Part shown: one piece after another, positions 45,313-56,693 of the stretch | Position numbering within the stretch: position 1 is the first letter of the stretch | Layout of the letters: each line of letters starts with the position of its first letter | Made by a program: the position numbers and the translations under genes | The notes under the pieces: model-generated | The model's input: the letters and a program-made list of their open reading frames with translations, nothing else | Told to the model about the DNA's origin: nothing | Databases searched by the model: none | DNA from: Halictus rubicundus | Taxonomy: Eukaryota > Arthropoda > Insecta > Hymenoptera > Halictidae | Length of the DNA stretch: 64,000 nt | NCBI RefSeq assembly: GCF_050948215.1 | Contig: NC_135153.1 | Coordinates: 6,662,058-6,726,057 of the forward strand | Reading direction: 5' to 3'

Positions 45313-46599
45313 TAATAATATTTAGTTTTGTAACTGTGACGCCGGGGACCACCTACTGGTCCAGACCTTCCTTTTTCCTTTCCCGAGATCCTCATCTTCT
45401 TCGCACATATTGAACGAGGATCAAATTTTTCACTGCCGGCATCTTTGCTGCGCAAGTTAAACAAGAAATATAAACATTAAGGAAAAAGAAACGTTCTATT
45501 GGCGAAAAGTTGAAAATTCGAACACGCAATGACGAATAATTAAAATTTAAAAGTAGACGGGAATAACATATATCGGCTCGAGGGGAAATTCCATTTGAAA
45601 ACAAAATTGTAAAATTTGAAATTTAAAAATGATGAACAATGGACAAAAATAATATGTACAATGAATTATTATAGCACATGGATCATTTTAGATTAAACTG
45701 TTTACATTTGCAACCCGTATTCTGCGAATGAAGAGTTCCGACATCGCCAGTTCGGATAAGCGAGGTTCTACTATATCGTGGATTACACGCTTCAATATGA
45801 TCCAAACTGTGTCGTGTTTGGGCTCATTCTAACCACAAAAATGTCGCGCATATTGTAGTAAAAGTTTCGTAAAGAAATAATGAACGAGAATAAAGTTATG
45901 TCATAAAATTCGCATCGTGTTACACGCCCCAACGACAGGACCTTTGGGCTCCTTAAAAATATATATGATACCCACAGACCCCGTGCACATGTTTGCCACA
46001 AATACCGAGGCATTACCGCACTTCAGAAATTGAATTGCGGCCAGCTTTTCGAGAAACCATGCCACCGCGCGCGATACTGGCACGCGAAAATTGTCGCGCG
46101 CCTAATTGCCGTTATTTCCTCGGCCGATTCACGGAGAGGTGGATACGTAACACCGTGTACTACCTTGATGGAAGAAAGCGAGGCTCCCCTTTTCCTTCGA
46201 TAGTTATCGTTTCACGTCCGCGCGTAGTTAAACACCATATGGCTGGTTTTTGTTCCGTCGAGGAAATGGCGAAGGGAGGCAAGGTTATTTATTACATTAC
46301 TTCTTACCTACGGAAGTCTGGGCTATTGCACCGAAGCCTATTGTCGCTCGGTAGAGAGGAGCAGGTTCTAAGAAGGGAAACGGGAGGACATTGTGCGTCT
46401 TGGGACGGTTTAACCAGTCGCAGGAGCTTTTGTCTTTTACTATGGCCCGGAACACTGCGAATTTGTTTTCGGCACTACGGCGAAATTAATCGCACGCGAA
46501 TTTCGACGGGAAATCGGACGGTTGCACCGCAAATTGCCGTCATTACAGGGGTTGCGGGCATCCGACGACCCTCTTCTACGGCACACTTAACGAACATAT
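45313..46599. other. No gene recognised
   Basis: The 255-codon plus frame (45993-46760) starts in CpG-rich DNA and runs across the left end of the mariner at 46600, so it is a chance frame. Confidence 0.5.
45746..45850 (+). repeat. Dispersed repeat with pogo/Tigger-like end, copy 2
   Basis: AGTTCGGATAAGCGAGGTTC, TACTATATCGTGGATTAC, GATCCAAACTGTGTCGTGTT and GGGCTCAT in the same order and orientation as 42413-42520. Confidence 0.5.
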
Positions 46600-47571
46600 T
46601 AGGGGTACCCATAAGTAAACAATTATTTGCAAAGAATTTGTTTTGCCTTCAGTTCAGTACCGATCGTTGGAGAGGAAACACGCATTCTTTTACAGTTTTC
46701 GGTAAAGCAGCCTGTATTCAAGATATTCTAAAAAGTATAATTTTTTTTACAACCCTATAATAAAATGGCGGCGTCCGTACCTTTCGAGGATCGTATTCGT
46801 CATTGTATTCAACTCGATGATCGTATTCAACTCAATTATCTGAGACCAACAAGAATATTCGTCGATCAATTTGCACTTCATTGCTATCCAGATTTCGTAG
46901 AGATCCATTTCTTAGCAGAATCGTTACCGGAGATGAAAAATGGATTCTTTATGATAACATAAAGCGTTCGAAGCAATGGCTTTCTGCAAATCAAACCGCA
47001 ATATCAACCCCTAAACCTAGCTTATCACTTGGAAAGGTGTTACTGTGCATTTGGTGGGACTGTCGTGGCATACTTCACTTTGTTGAAACCTGGAGAAACA
47101 GTTACTGCTGAGTTGTATTGTTAGCAATTACCACGGCTGTTTCAGAACTATTGAAAAAGAGGGCATCTTTAGTTCACAGAAAAGGTGTAATACTGCAAAC
47201 TGACAATGCCCGGCCCCATACAGCGAAACTCACTCAGGAAAAAATCAGAGAATTGCAATGGGAAGTTTTACCGCACCCCCCCTACTCACCGGATATTGCT
47301 CCCTCTGACTATCATTTTTTCAGATCTCTGGAGCATTATTTAAGAAATAAAACATTCCCTTCTGTAGAAGATGTAAGGAAGCACCTTGAGTCATATTTTG
47401 CTTCACGAACCCTGGATTTCTATAAGAGGGGGATTGAAAATTTGCAGGAAAAATGGCATACTATCCTTGATAATGATGGAGATTATATAATAAATTAAGA
47501 AATAAAAACTTGAATATACTACAAAGTTTGTTTTAGATTTCAAAATAAGTGATTACTTATGGGCCCCCCTA
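46600..47571 (+). mobile_element. Mariner element, near full span but decayed (~970 bp)
   Basis: Left end TTAGGGGTACCCATAAGTAA; right end on the minus strand TTAGGGGGGCCCATAAGTAA; TA at the borders. It carries the 3' two thirds of a mariner transposase gene. The region between the left end and about 46860 does not encode the expected N-terminal helix-turn-helix domain. Same family as the deleted copy at 8872-9223. Confidence 0.93.
46865..47498 (+). pseudogene. Mariner transposase, D,D34D type, broken
   Basis: Frame 1 (about 46865-47111) has CTSLLSRF in diverged form (LHCYPDF in one frame, SLLSRFRRDPFLSRIVTGDE in the other), then GDEKW with the first catalytic Asp and WLSANQ. A stop near 47109 and frameshifts around 47111-47160 break it. 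The second frame (47118-47498) carries LVHRKGVILQTDNARPH (second Asp) and HPPYSPDIAPSDYHFF (third Asp, 34 residues further on). It ends LDNDGDYIIN. The D,D34D spacing places it in the mariner family. The N-terminal DNA-binding domain is missing. Confidence 0.92.
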
Positions 47572-47973
47572 ATAATTTGTATTCGGTGGTCCATCCACGG
47601 GTAGGAAACACTGGAATTTACTTTTTGCTACAATGACGCGATTTTTAAACTTGGTTGCTAAAAAAGAAATATTAATTTGGGGGTGAATATTTTTCATTTT
47701 TACTTGTGGGTTGTGTTGGGGTGAAGCTTTGAGGATGCTTCACTGAATGAGAATATGATCATTCGTCAAGAAAATGATGGAAGAAGCTAGAAAACGTGTT
47801 CTAGTTTTATTGTGCCAACAGGACGGTACTTAAACAAAAAAATTGTTATAATTGAAGAGCTTAGCGATGAACATGTTAATTAACAATTAAGTGAATTTGA
47901 GAAAATCAGCTTTATTAGGATGCATAACGTGCTCTACCAACCGGAAATCTCCATTTTCTCAAAATGTCACTCA
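47572..47973. other. No feature seen
   Basis: AT-rich sequence with no recognised gene or repeat. Confidence 0.5.
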
Positions 47974-47975
47974 AT

Positions 47976-48032
47976 ACAGTGATTTCTCTATATATGTCGC
48001 CAAGGCCTGGATGATAAACGTCGTGGAGTGGT
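47976..48032 (+). mobile_element. Family A MITE end, copy 3
   Basis: TA then CAGTGATTTCTCTATATATG, CGCCAAGGCCTGGATGATAA and ACGTCGTGGAG. It lacks the GGTATACCCC core. First unit of the 146-bp duplication. Confidence 0.8.
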
Positions 48033-48121
48033 TTATTTAGCAAGTACAATTGTTGTTCCATTTTCATGGTACTGGCACAGTTTGAATATGAAAATTGAAA
48101 AATTGTTATGACTGCGCCAAT

Positions 48122-48178
48122 AAAGTGATTTCTCTATATATGTCGCCAAGGCCTGGATGATAAACGTCGTGGAGTGGT
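48122..48178 (+). mobile_element. Family A MITE end, copy 4
   Basis: Same text as copy 3, except that the terminus reads AAAGTGATTTCTC. Duplicated together with its flank. Confidence 0.78.
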
Positions 48179-48265
48179 TTATTTAGCAAGTACAATTGTT
48201 GTTACATTTTCATGGTACTGGCACAGTTTGAACATGAAAATTGAAGAATTGTTATGATTGCGACT

Positions 48266-49968
48266 TCCACGGCTAGTCCAAGGTAATGAATGAACCATTC
48301 CCCAGGAAATACAGGTGCACGCGTACTACGAGCGTTCAGGTGCAGGAAGACGTAACGACGGGGACCCTGAAGGGGGGCAATCTCTCGCGAGGAGTCACGA
48401 TCTACGAATCAGTTGGCAATTTTCCTTTATTGTTAGAGCAGCCTAGCAGGCACGGACGTGCTTATACATACATACTTCGTCGGTCAAAATACAGCAACAG
48501 CACGCGAAACGTCACACAACGCTGGCTGCGCGGTGGATTTTGATCTCCGGCGACTTCCTCGACACCTTGCGGTTACTTGGCCTCCCGCTCATGGCCTGAT
48601 ACGTCACTAATTTCGTGATTACCCTCGGCAAGAAGTTCGGTGACACACGGGGAACTCGACGGGCCCTTTGTTCGACGATAAAACGACACGTGTTCGCCGA
48701 GAGGAAGCCGGGCTCTCCTTCATTTTGTCTTTGAACCGCACTACCGGTTCGGGCACTTCATCGAATCTTAGATCATTACACAATGACTAATATATTTTCC
48801 ATTTTTTCTATCTGCTACGAAATGAATGAGAAGAGTGCGTGATACAAAACTGTCAGCGACTAGACAGACTACTTTGAATTTAACTGTTCCCGAGTTTTCT
48901 TTGCGCCATTTTGTTTGCTGAAAATTATTTAATGCATTCGAACAGGGCTAAGAATATTGTTATACCAGTTTATAATCTTTACTTAATTTAATGAAAGATG
49001 AATCTCGATATTCTCTTAACGGGGTGTTAATGTAGTTTGAATTCCCGCTCTCGAGCTCGACAAAATGGCGCCGGAGTGTGAGGATCGATATCAGAAAATT
49101 GGAAAGCTGCCCCTTCCTTAAAAAGAAGTATTCAATTTATTTTGAACATTATTGTATACTCGTTGTTTTTGTTAACCCATTTTCTAAGTAAGATTTTGTT
49201 ATTCTTTTTTGTCCATTTTGTTTAATAGTAAGATAATAAACACGATTTCGCACATTCGAAAGTATCTACAAATATTGTTGCACTGTCTACGCTCTTTACG
49301 TGTTGTTAATTTAATAGAAAATATGAATCGATCATTACTAAATAATAATAATTAAATAGCAACAATTATCAATTGTTCTTATTAAATAAATAATATACGT
49401 ATCAAAGCAATTTCAACATGAAAAATTGTAAAAAATCGTGAAACTGTTTCTCTCTCTCTCTCTCAGAAATAAGGATTAAATTAGCTTAATGATTAGCCTA
49501 ATAGTTAATTTCGAATCACCTTATGTACGTAACGTAACCTAACTTACGGTACGTAATAAGATGACAGTCATCGATTTTGTCAGCATTTCTTGGTCGACGA
49601 TTGTGAACGGACGTTTCGGCGGGAAGTTTTTTCGCGTCAGAATTTTTTCGCCCGGAATTGCGAAACACCCAGTACATGTCGCACTCGGAGGAAGTGAAGA
49701 TTTCTCTGAATGCATCTGTTTGCCATGCAGAAGCACATCCTAGCCGCGGCATTCCCATTCTTCTCCCTATAGCCTGATGACGCCGGCGAAGGAAGTCGCA
49801 GGCATTCCATCTTGTAAAAATCCCGTTTCCGATGCATAATGCATCCACAGAAATTTAAACGCGCACTTCCAATTTGCGAACGAAAACCACCGACCTCCTC
49901 ACCGTTCACCGTTCGTCGTATTTTCTCAAGCAAAATAATGTAGTTCAAATACCGACGGAAAACAAACA
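48266..49968. other. No gene recognised
   Basis: 48.3-48.8 kb CpG-containing, 48.8-49.5 kb AT-rich with a short CT tract (49448-49464), 49.5-49.97 kb mixed with opposed unrecognised frames (115 codons, minus, 49984-49637). Confidence 0.45.
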
Positions 49969-49969
49969 A

Positions 49970-50185
49970 GGGTACGGGACCCAATTACTGTGGGAGGGGG
50001 GGGGTACTAATTAGTGTTCCTATATTAATTATACTTCTCTTTAAAGCATAATGAATACTTAAAAAGGGATATATAACATTAACTGATTTTAATGAAAAAA
50101 AATCAATATCTCCTTTTTAATATTCATTATGCTTTAAAAAGAAGTATAATTAATATAGGCACAGTAATTGAGTCCCTTACCCTAC
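49970..50185. repeat. Long fold-back (inverted repeat, ~53-75 bp arms)
   Basis: The inner arms, 50019-50071 and 50106-50159, pair almost perfectly (CCTATATTAATTATACTTCT against AGAAGTATAATTAATATAGG; AAAGCATAATGAAT against ATTCATTATGCTTT). The outer arms also pair (GGGACCCAATTACTGTG against CACAGTAATTGAGTCCC), with about 25 extra bases including a G run on the left side. The loop is about 35 bases. Could be a small MITE or the template of a long hairpin RNA. Confidence 0.85.
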
Positions 50186-50213
50186 CGCATGAATTTCTTT
50201 TAACATCTTTGGG

Positions 50214-50302
50214 GCCCCTCACGGGGTATACTCTGCGGTAGTGGGGATAATTTCGCGACGTTTATCATCCAGGCCTTGGCGACATATATAGAGAAATTGC
50301 TG
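50214..50302 (-). mobile_element. Family A MITE end, copy 5
   Basis: CCCCTCACGGGGTATACTC, TGCGGTAGTGGGGATAATTT, ATCATCCAGGCCTTGGCGAC and GAGAAATTGCTG followed by TA. Confidence 0.8.
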
Positions 50303-51508
50303 TACTTGACTTTTTTATGTCTTCAGAAAATTCTTAAAGTTTCTATTCGATTGTATTTCGTTGTGTGGCGTTTATTACAAAAATATAAAATTCCGAGGTC
50401 GGTTATTTAATTTATGTGTGTTTATTTTATTTTATATTTATTCATTTATGCTTCGGACAGATTTTGTTAAAACACGCTACAGTGTATAAGATGAATAAAT
50501 TTTGACCAGAAAATGAGACCCGAGGCCCGCTTTGATCGCAATTTGCGTTTCGCGCAGCTTAAAATTGTTTCTTGAGGAACGGATTTCGAAATCTCGAGTG
50601 TGTAATTTCATTGCTCGTCATACGGTAGTGCATAGAGAGCAGGATGTGGTGCACCACAAAAGTTTATTGCTCGTTAAATTTTGACTGACACCTCGCGAGC
50701 TGACGCGCGTAATCTTTATTGTTCTCTTATACACGATTTCGAACAGCGTTCCGCGCGTTACGGTGACAATGTCTTGAAGCATAACTTTACAGTTCCTAAA
50801 ATGTCTGTTAGTTCCATTGTAAAAACTCTGGGGGTCTCGGAAAAAAATATTTTATTCAAGTAAAATATAATAGTAAAATATTGCAAACAGAGAATTAATT
50901 AAATAAACATATTAGATGTACAAGATATAGTGCAACCTCCTATCTTTTCTTTGGAAGAGAAATTTTTTTCCAAGCATTTTTCATTTTCTTCTCCATTTAA
51001 CCAAAAATTTATTTTATTGCGACACGAGGTATATTTACGCTGAGAGAAAATATTTGTAATGTTATTAAATTTGTCTTGTGTTATATCTCTTACAAGCGCA
51101 GAGAATTGACGGCAAGCAACGTCCCCATTTGCGCAAGGTAGAACTGGATTTCGGGAGCGACGAATCATGTAACTCAAACCGTTCTTAAATCGGTTTCGCG
51201 GCGGTCGTCGTCGTTAGGATTAAATTAACGCGGCCCGCTTATTTTTATCCGGCCAAGCCCGAGTTCAGTTAAGGCGAACAGAATTCCACGTAATTGGCGA
51301 CGTTCGCGGATCAAGGGTTGCTCGACGGGACCGGACTTTCAAGCGTGAGAATATGGCGAAGAAGGGAGTAGACACGTCTCGGAACAGGAATTTAGATTAA
51401 TCGGGGCAATGTCAGGAATTAGAGTTCGCCAGTAGGCTGCGAATTTTCACTCCTCTATACAGGGTGGACCCCTGGTTTTTGCCTGCATCAATATTTTTCC
51501 AATTGAAC
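50303..51508. other. No gene recognised
   Basis: AT-rich with a CpG-containing part at 51.2-51.4 kb. The 92-codon minus frame (51177-50899) is unrecognised. Confidence 0.45.
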
Positions 51509-51513
51509 CAACG

Positions 51514-52344
51514 CACAGTGGTCTCAAACGCGAAATTTAGTGACATTTTGACAAAAAATCAACTGTCTCGTATCGACTTATGTTGAATGCTTATTGCTTT
51601 CTAAATATCCATCAACCTTGAAAATGAAAAATTAATGAAATGTAGTAGATACCATTAGTGTAATAACCGGAGTTGGAAGTTTTGAAGATACCCTTTTCTC
51701 ATGGAAAAAATTGCTATTCTTCTTTGAGATGCCCTGATTAGCCTTTTTAATATTTTCCTTCCAATTTTGTTTCAAATGAAAGGTTTATCTTTAAGCTGTA
51801 AATTACCATTGTCAAAAATTACTATTCATAATGTATTAAACATGTTATGCCAAATGCAATGTAGAACATTTTCAAAATTCTTAAGACTTCGCAAGGAATA
51901 TCTTCTGTATCTTCTGTGATCTCGTAAGATCACAGAATTTTACAAAATGGAGTATTTTCAGCATACTTTCTTCTACGCAATCATGTAAGAATCATAAGTC
52001 CGTGCGGCTATGCGTATAGGTTCTCGGGTTTTTGGTCGGGACTCTTTGACGACTAAAAAACACTTTAGGCAATAAACCAAATTTTATTTAAATAGCGATT
52101 TTTCAAAAGTTTAGAGGAATAATATATTTACTAAGCTGAATGTGTTTCTAAAAGATGTTAAATTTGTAAATATACTTCAAAAATAGTAAAAAAAGCTATT
52201 ACATAAACAAAAAGTATGGTACATTATGAACCATTAAAAAGGATTACTTGTTAATATTCTACACCCCCAATATCACTTCGATATCTTTAATAGTTTAGAA
52301 GTTATACCAAAATGTCACTAAATTTCGCGTTTTAGACCACTGTG
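51514..52344. mobile_element. Transib-like non-autonomous element, copy 2 (831 bp)
   Basis: Left end CACAGTGGTCTCAAACGCGA; right end, read inward on the minus strand, CACAGTGGTCTAAAACGCGA. The flanks are CAACG (51509-51513) and CAACC (52345-52349), a 5-bp duplication with one change. The body matches 31363-32424 in reverse orientation (for example AACATGTTATGCCAAATGCA and TTCTCATGGAAAAAATTGC) but lacks its ~200-bp internal duplication. No transposase seen. Confidence 0.75.
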
Positions 52345-52349
52345 CAACC

Positions 52350-53290
52350 GAACCAATTTTTCCAATTGAACCAACGGAACCATTTTTCCAGAACATTATT
52401 TTAGTCGTCTGTACTTAAGAAACGATTAATATTTTAATTCACAGTTAATTCACTAGGTACAGTATTTTATTCTTGGCAGAATTTTGCACGTATCCAAAAT
52501 ATTAACAAAAAGATGTATTTAATATCCAAGAAACCTTTGATATAAAATATCGACAATAGTAAAATGTGTAAAATAACTAAAATTTAATAGAATTAGCTAA
52601 CATTAATGTAAAATCATCCGCTTCTTGAATTCTATGGGACTCTCAATAAATACATAGATAAAAAGAAAAATGGTAAAACGGTTTTTGAAAAATGGTTTCA
52701 TTGGTTCAATTTTGCTCCTGACTGTATACAACGTAAACAATAACATTAGAAACGGGGGAGGAAAAACATTCTTCGAATTCACGTTTTCTTAATTTCCTTT
52801 CGTTTTCTAGAACGATTTAAAAAAGGTATTAACAAAGATTGCTCTGTGAAGAAAATAAGGGACACCCGGTCGTCATTCACATTATCGATATCAATTTCAG
52901 GAAGTACAAAATAGATTGACTCCCGACACGTGAAAACCATTAGCCATTTGGAAAAGGGGTGCTCCCCCAGCTTATGCCATTTATCCCCCTGTGCCCACAT
53001 TGTGTCGCGTGTGTTCAGTTACGGGATAATCCGATCGAAATAGTGTTCTACACGCTAAACCGCTGTGCATCTGTCGTTGGGGACTTTAATGCGTTCAAAG
53101 TTATCTTCCTCCAGATATAACTCGGCGCCGAATCGCCGATAAGATGACACACTGGAAAATATATTTTCGACGTCTGCGAGGAAAGCAGAAATTAACACCT
53201 CAACGCCAATCAACTCACATTTACGACAAATTGCAACTCAGATTTATTGCAATTCGTTATGTCCGCGTTCTAAACACTATGAACTCGGAC
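52350..53290. other. No gene recognised
   Basis: AT-rich. The phrase TTTTTCCAATTGAACCAACG occurs both left of the Transib-like element and again at about 52360, so the element sits in a small local duplication. Confidence 0.45.
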
Positions 53291-53418
53291 AATTGGACCG
53301 TTTATTTTGAAAGTGGTGCAAGTCCATACTTTGTTGATAAAAAACAAAATACAAATTACGTGATATCTCATTTTTTAATAAACGGACTTACACAATTTGA
53401 AAAATAAACGGTCCAATT
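53291..53418. mobile_element. Palindromic MITE (128 bp)
   Basis: It begins AATTGGACCGTTTATTTT and ends with the exact inverse. The inverted homology continues inward (GTGGTGCAAGTCC against GGACTTACACAATT). A truncated relative lies at 22035-22142. Confidence 0.82.
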
Positions 53419-54480
53419 CTTCTCTCGTGGATCTTGCAAAATAATTTACGAAGTTCATAGAAAGATCCTTAATAATTACTTTCGTCTCATAAGAAGTTCA
53501 GCAGGATTGTTATAAACCTCCCGAACGACATCGTTAATTCCGTAACTGTCCGCTCCGCGGCGAGCCGCGAGCGGCCGCGCGATTCGACTCAATTAATTTA
53601 GCAATTGCTTAATTATGCGCCGCGCGGGCAGCCGCTGTTATTAAACGCTCCCGGGGCCGAAGTCGGAGACCACCGAGGTTTATTGAACTTCAAGTTCAGG
53701 CGCACACAGGTGCACACCTTGGGAAGAACGTAAGCTGCATCTTGACCGGGGCAGCATTCTTTCGAAAATGGCGGCGTAAATAAAAAGCACCAGGACATAG
53801 AAGGAAGGACGTGGGAAAAAACGCGGCGGAACCGCAACGGAGACGGATTTCCGAAGAATCTGATAACGAGCGGTCATTTTCCAACGAAATCGGACTGCTT
53901 CGAGGAGTATTCTGGTTTTTCATTTTCGGAAAATCAATTATCAATCATCAATTTTTCTACTTTCTTTCAGTACGAGTGTCGTGGAATGTGTGCGCACTCG
54001 AAGGAGAAATATTGAGGGAGCAGATATTTTAACGTTAGCAACAAATACTACGGGCAAACGCTTCTCGCGAAGCAATGAAACACTTCTTGCGAAGGAATCG
54101 TTTTTCAAAATCATATAGAGCGTTACTCAAGTGTTTTCCCAGGTGTATCGGACCCAACAAATGCTACGGTAGTGAAGCTTTTCACGAAAATTGCAAAAAT
54201 GAAAAACTGAAGAATGTATCGACTCGCCCCGGTGTGCCCTGCAGTAAACCGTTAATTTCCCGTATCGCGAAGCTTTTCCAAAGGGCCGGTCGCCCTCTCT
54301 CATTTTCTCCCACCGGTCATAAATCCAACCCGTTCCACCCTTTCTTCCTCCACTTCTCATCTCATTTTCAGGCCTCTTCCTCCCTCCCGAATGCTCAGAC
54401 ACGACGATCCCTCGGGTTCTCCTGCTCCCTCCAGCATCTTTCAAGCGTACTGTCTCTGTTTCTGAGTGGCCGCCTCGTCT

Positions 54481-54524
54481 ACCTCCTCCTCCTCCTCCTC
54501 TCTCTCTCTCTCTCTCACTCTCTC
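54481..54524. repeat. (CCT)n then (CT)n microsatellite
   Basis: CCT trinucleotides grade into CT dinucleotides. Confidence 0.95.
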
Positions 54525-54654
54525 GCCGTCAGTTCATTGAGCACACGTCTGGTATGCGAGGACTTCTTACCCTGGATCGGGCCCCGGCAACCTAATGGCC
54601 GGCGAACGGAGCGACGCAGGAGGCTCCTAAAGGACCTTCGTGAGCCTGCGGAAT

Positions 54655-54690
54655 GGGCCGGGCCGGGCCGGGCCTGGTCGGGCCTGGTCG
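54655..54690 (+). repeat. GGGCC pentamer repeat / G-quadruplex-type motif
   Basis: GGGCCGGGCCGGGCCGGGCC, then two GGTCGGGCCT units. Four GGG runs two bases apart fit the quadruplex pattern, though CC loops also allow a hairpin. Confidence 0.6.
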
Positions 54691-55329
54691 AGAGAGCAAG
54701 CAGGATGGCCTTCAACTTACGGAGCCAAGGTTTGGGAACCTGGCGGGGCCTCCCATCAACAGGATACGCGTGCGGAAAGGAAGCGTTTCGACTCTCGAAA
54801 CTCACCTCGGACAATAAGTATTATAAACGCGAGCGTGTGTCTGCGTGAGAGCACCGATACGCCCCGCACACGCACTCCCGAGCGCCGATGAAAGGACACC
54901 GCGAATTTATGATTGGCTGACAGGTGGCTGCAGTGGGTCCGCAGCCAGGAACCAGTCCCTGGGACTTTAAATTCGACTGGGTGTTGCGGGACCGTTCGAT
55001 ATCGGACCCAATACGTTCCCGGCTCGCCGAGTCCGCCATCGCACACTGACAACCCCGAAAAAGTCGCAAAAGGTAAATTTTGAAAGAATTTTTTTGCTTT
55101 ACACTGAGAACCCTTCGAAGCTTCCAAATCCAAAGTATTATTCGTTTCAGATTACTCTGTGATCAGGCATAGCGTTTTGAAGACAAAATCGTACGATTGC
55201 GGATCTTTGTGCAAAATAAAAGTGTTGTGCATCGTTTGCAGGAACCAGAAACTGGCATTGATTTCTTCTTTTGATAATTTTAATTAGTTACAAATAATAT
55301 ATTAGAATGCTTAAAGAGACTTCTGTTTG

Positions 55330-56155
55330 GTTTCGGTGTGCCGCAATTAAAGCACAAAATTGCTATTGTGCTTAAAGGTCAGCAGTCTACTCGTCGTAGA
55401 CCATCAGAATACAATGAATACAAGATTTAAAGAATGTCAAAATGTCAATAAACTTGTTACTACTCGATCGAACTGCAACGAAAAGAAAGAAATACTAATT
55501 TGGTTCCGGTGTGCCGCAATTCAGGCACAGAACTTTTCTTGAGCATAAAGGTTCGCAGTCTACTGATCACAGACTATCAGAATACAATGAATACAAGGTT
55601 TAAAGAATATCAGAATGTTAACAAACTCTTTACTACTCGATCGAACTGCAACAAAAAGAAAGAAACACTAATTTGGTTCCGATGTGCCGCAATTCAGGCA
55701 CAGAACTTTTCTTGTTCATAAAGGTTCGCAGTCTACTGATCACAGACTATCAGAATACAACGAATACAAGGTTTAAATAATATCAAAATGTCAATAAACT
55801 TGTTACTACTCGATCGAACTGGCACGAAGAGAAAGAGGCTCCAATTTGGTTCCGGTGTGCCGCAATTAACACGTTAACTGCCACGTCAGTCACATATGAC
55901 TGACATTGATTTGTGACTAGGTTCAGACATTCATTTTTATCGTGACATATCCAGATAAACCGAATTTTATAAAGATCTTTAAAATTTAAAAGGGTTAAAA
56001 CAGCATCCCCTGTAATACATTTAAAATTTCTAGTTTCGCTTTTATTGATTAAACTCTGATTTTGTAAGAATCTCTGGGGGCGATGTTTGGCACTTGACGT
56101 GTTAAGGCACAGAAGTTTTATTGTGCAGAAAAGTTCGCAGTCTACTGACGCGAAA
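55330..56155. repeat. Tandem array, 173-bp unit, ~4 copies, split by a TTAA MITE
   Basis: GTGCCGCAATT starts at 55338, 55511, 55684 and 55857, exactly 173 bp apart. CTACTCGATCGAACTG and GTCTACTGATCACAGACTAT recur. The last unit is interrupted at its TTAA by 55870-56101 and resumes with GGCACAGAAG. On the minus strand the unit resembles the dispersed repeat at 24481 (GTAGACTGCGAACCTTTATG against GTAGACAGCGGACTTTTATA). Confidence 0.93.
55870..56101. mobile_element. TTAA-flanked MITE, CACGTTGACTGCCA family, copy 2
   Basis: TTAA (55866-55869), CACGTTAACTGCCACGTC on the left, GGCACTTGACGTG on the right, TTAA (56102-56105). 232 bp, same ends as 16713-16947. Includes the palindrome GTCACATATGACTGAC-like near the left end. 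Confidence 0.85.
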
Positions 56156-56650
56156 CAGTGTTATTTCTTCGCGACGAGTCTACTCGTCGCACACAGTCGC
56201 GAGCCCGAGAAGAATGACCAAATGCAAAGGGATAAAAACGAGGACGGCTTGTAAACAATATGGCTGGCGGACGGCAAGTCGTACGTTCCGATTCGCATTG
56301 AATCAGCGAAATGAAGCCCAATAGCGAACGACGCGCGTATTTTCCATCGGAACGGCTTCATCGTTCGAGAATGACGCCGCTGCTGGTTCGCCATGAAAGC
56401 GGCGAGAGCACGACTGGAAAAAAATGATTTTTCAATCCCGCCACCGCCGAGGCGTGTTCCCGCAGTATAACCCGGCCCCGTGGAATTCTGCGTGACACAT
56501 TTGCATGAATCCGCGGGCAACGAGATTGTTCATCGAGACTGCACATCACGACCTACGTGCAGGACACCCTGGCACGTCAATGCCTGCAGAATCGACTTCC
56601 TGAAGGCTATTCAACGGGGCACGTGGGAAAGAGAGACGGAAAAGCAGTCG

Positions 56651-56658
56651 GAGTGAGT

Positions 56659-56692
<34 letters not shown>
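56651..56692. repeat. (GAGT)n/(GA)n microsatellite
   Basis: GAGT units grade into GA dinucleotides. Confidence 0.95.

Positions 56693-56693
<1 letters not shown>

Larger units (their letters stand above)
47974..48265 (+). repeat. Direct tandem duplication, 146-bp unit, 2 copies
   Basis: GATTTCTCTATATATGTCGC begins at 47981 and 48127. GTTTATTTAGCAAGTACAAT and CATGGTACTGGCACAGTTTG follow in both. Only a handful of differences, so it is recent. Confidence 0.95.
53419..55329. other. No confirmed gene; CpG-rich with CT tract and G-runs
   Basis: The 257-codon plus frame (54075-54848) crosses the CT tract and is opposed by minus frames; no domain is recognised. 54.9-55.1 kb has further opposed frames. 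Near 55195, TGCGGATCTTTGTGCAAAAT belongs to the dispersed repeat seen at 24.5 kb. Confidence 0.4.

Noticed and set aside
45993..46760. 255-codon plus-strand frame
   Set aside because: Crosses the left end of the mariner element and has no domain. GC-rich chance frame.
51470..51513. TACAGGGTGGACCCCTGG as another CAGGGTG-family end
   Set aside because: Similarity ends after CAGGGTG, and the rest does not follow the family.
54075..54848. 257-codon plus-strand frame
   Set aside because: Built across a CT microsatellite and the GGGCC repeat, with opposed frames of similar size.
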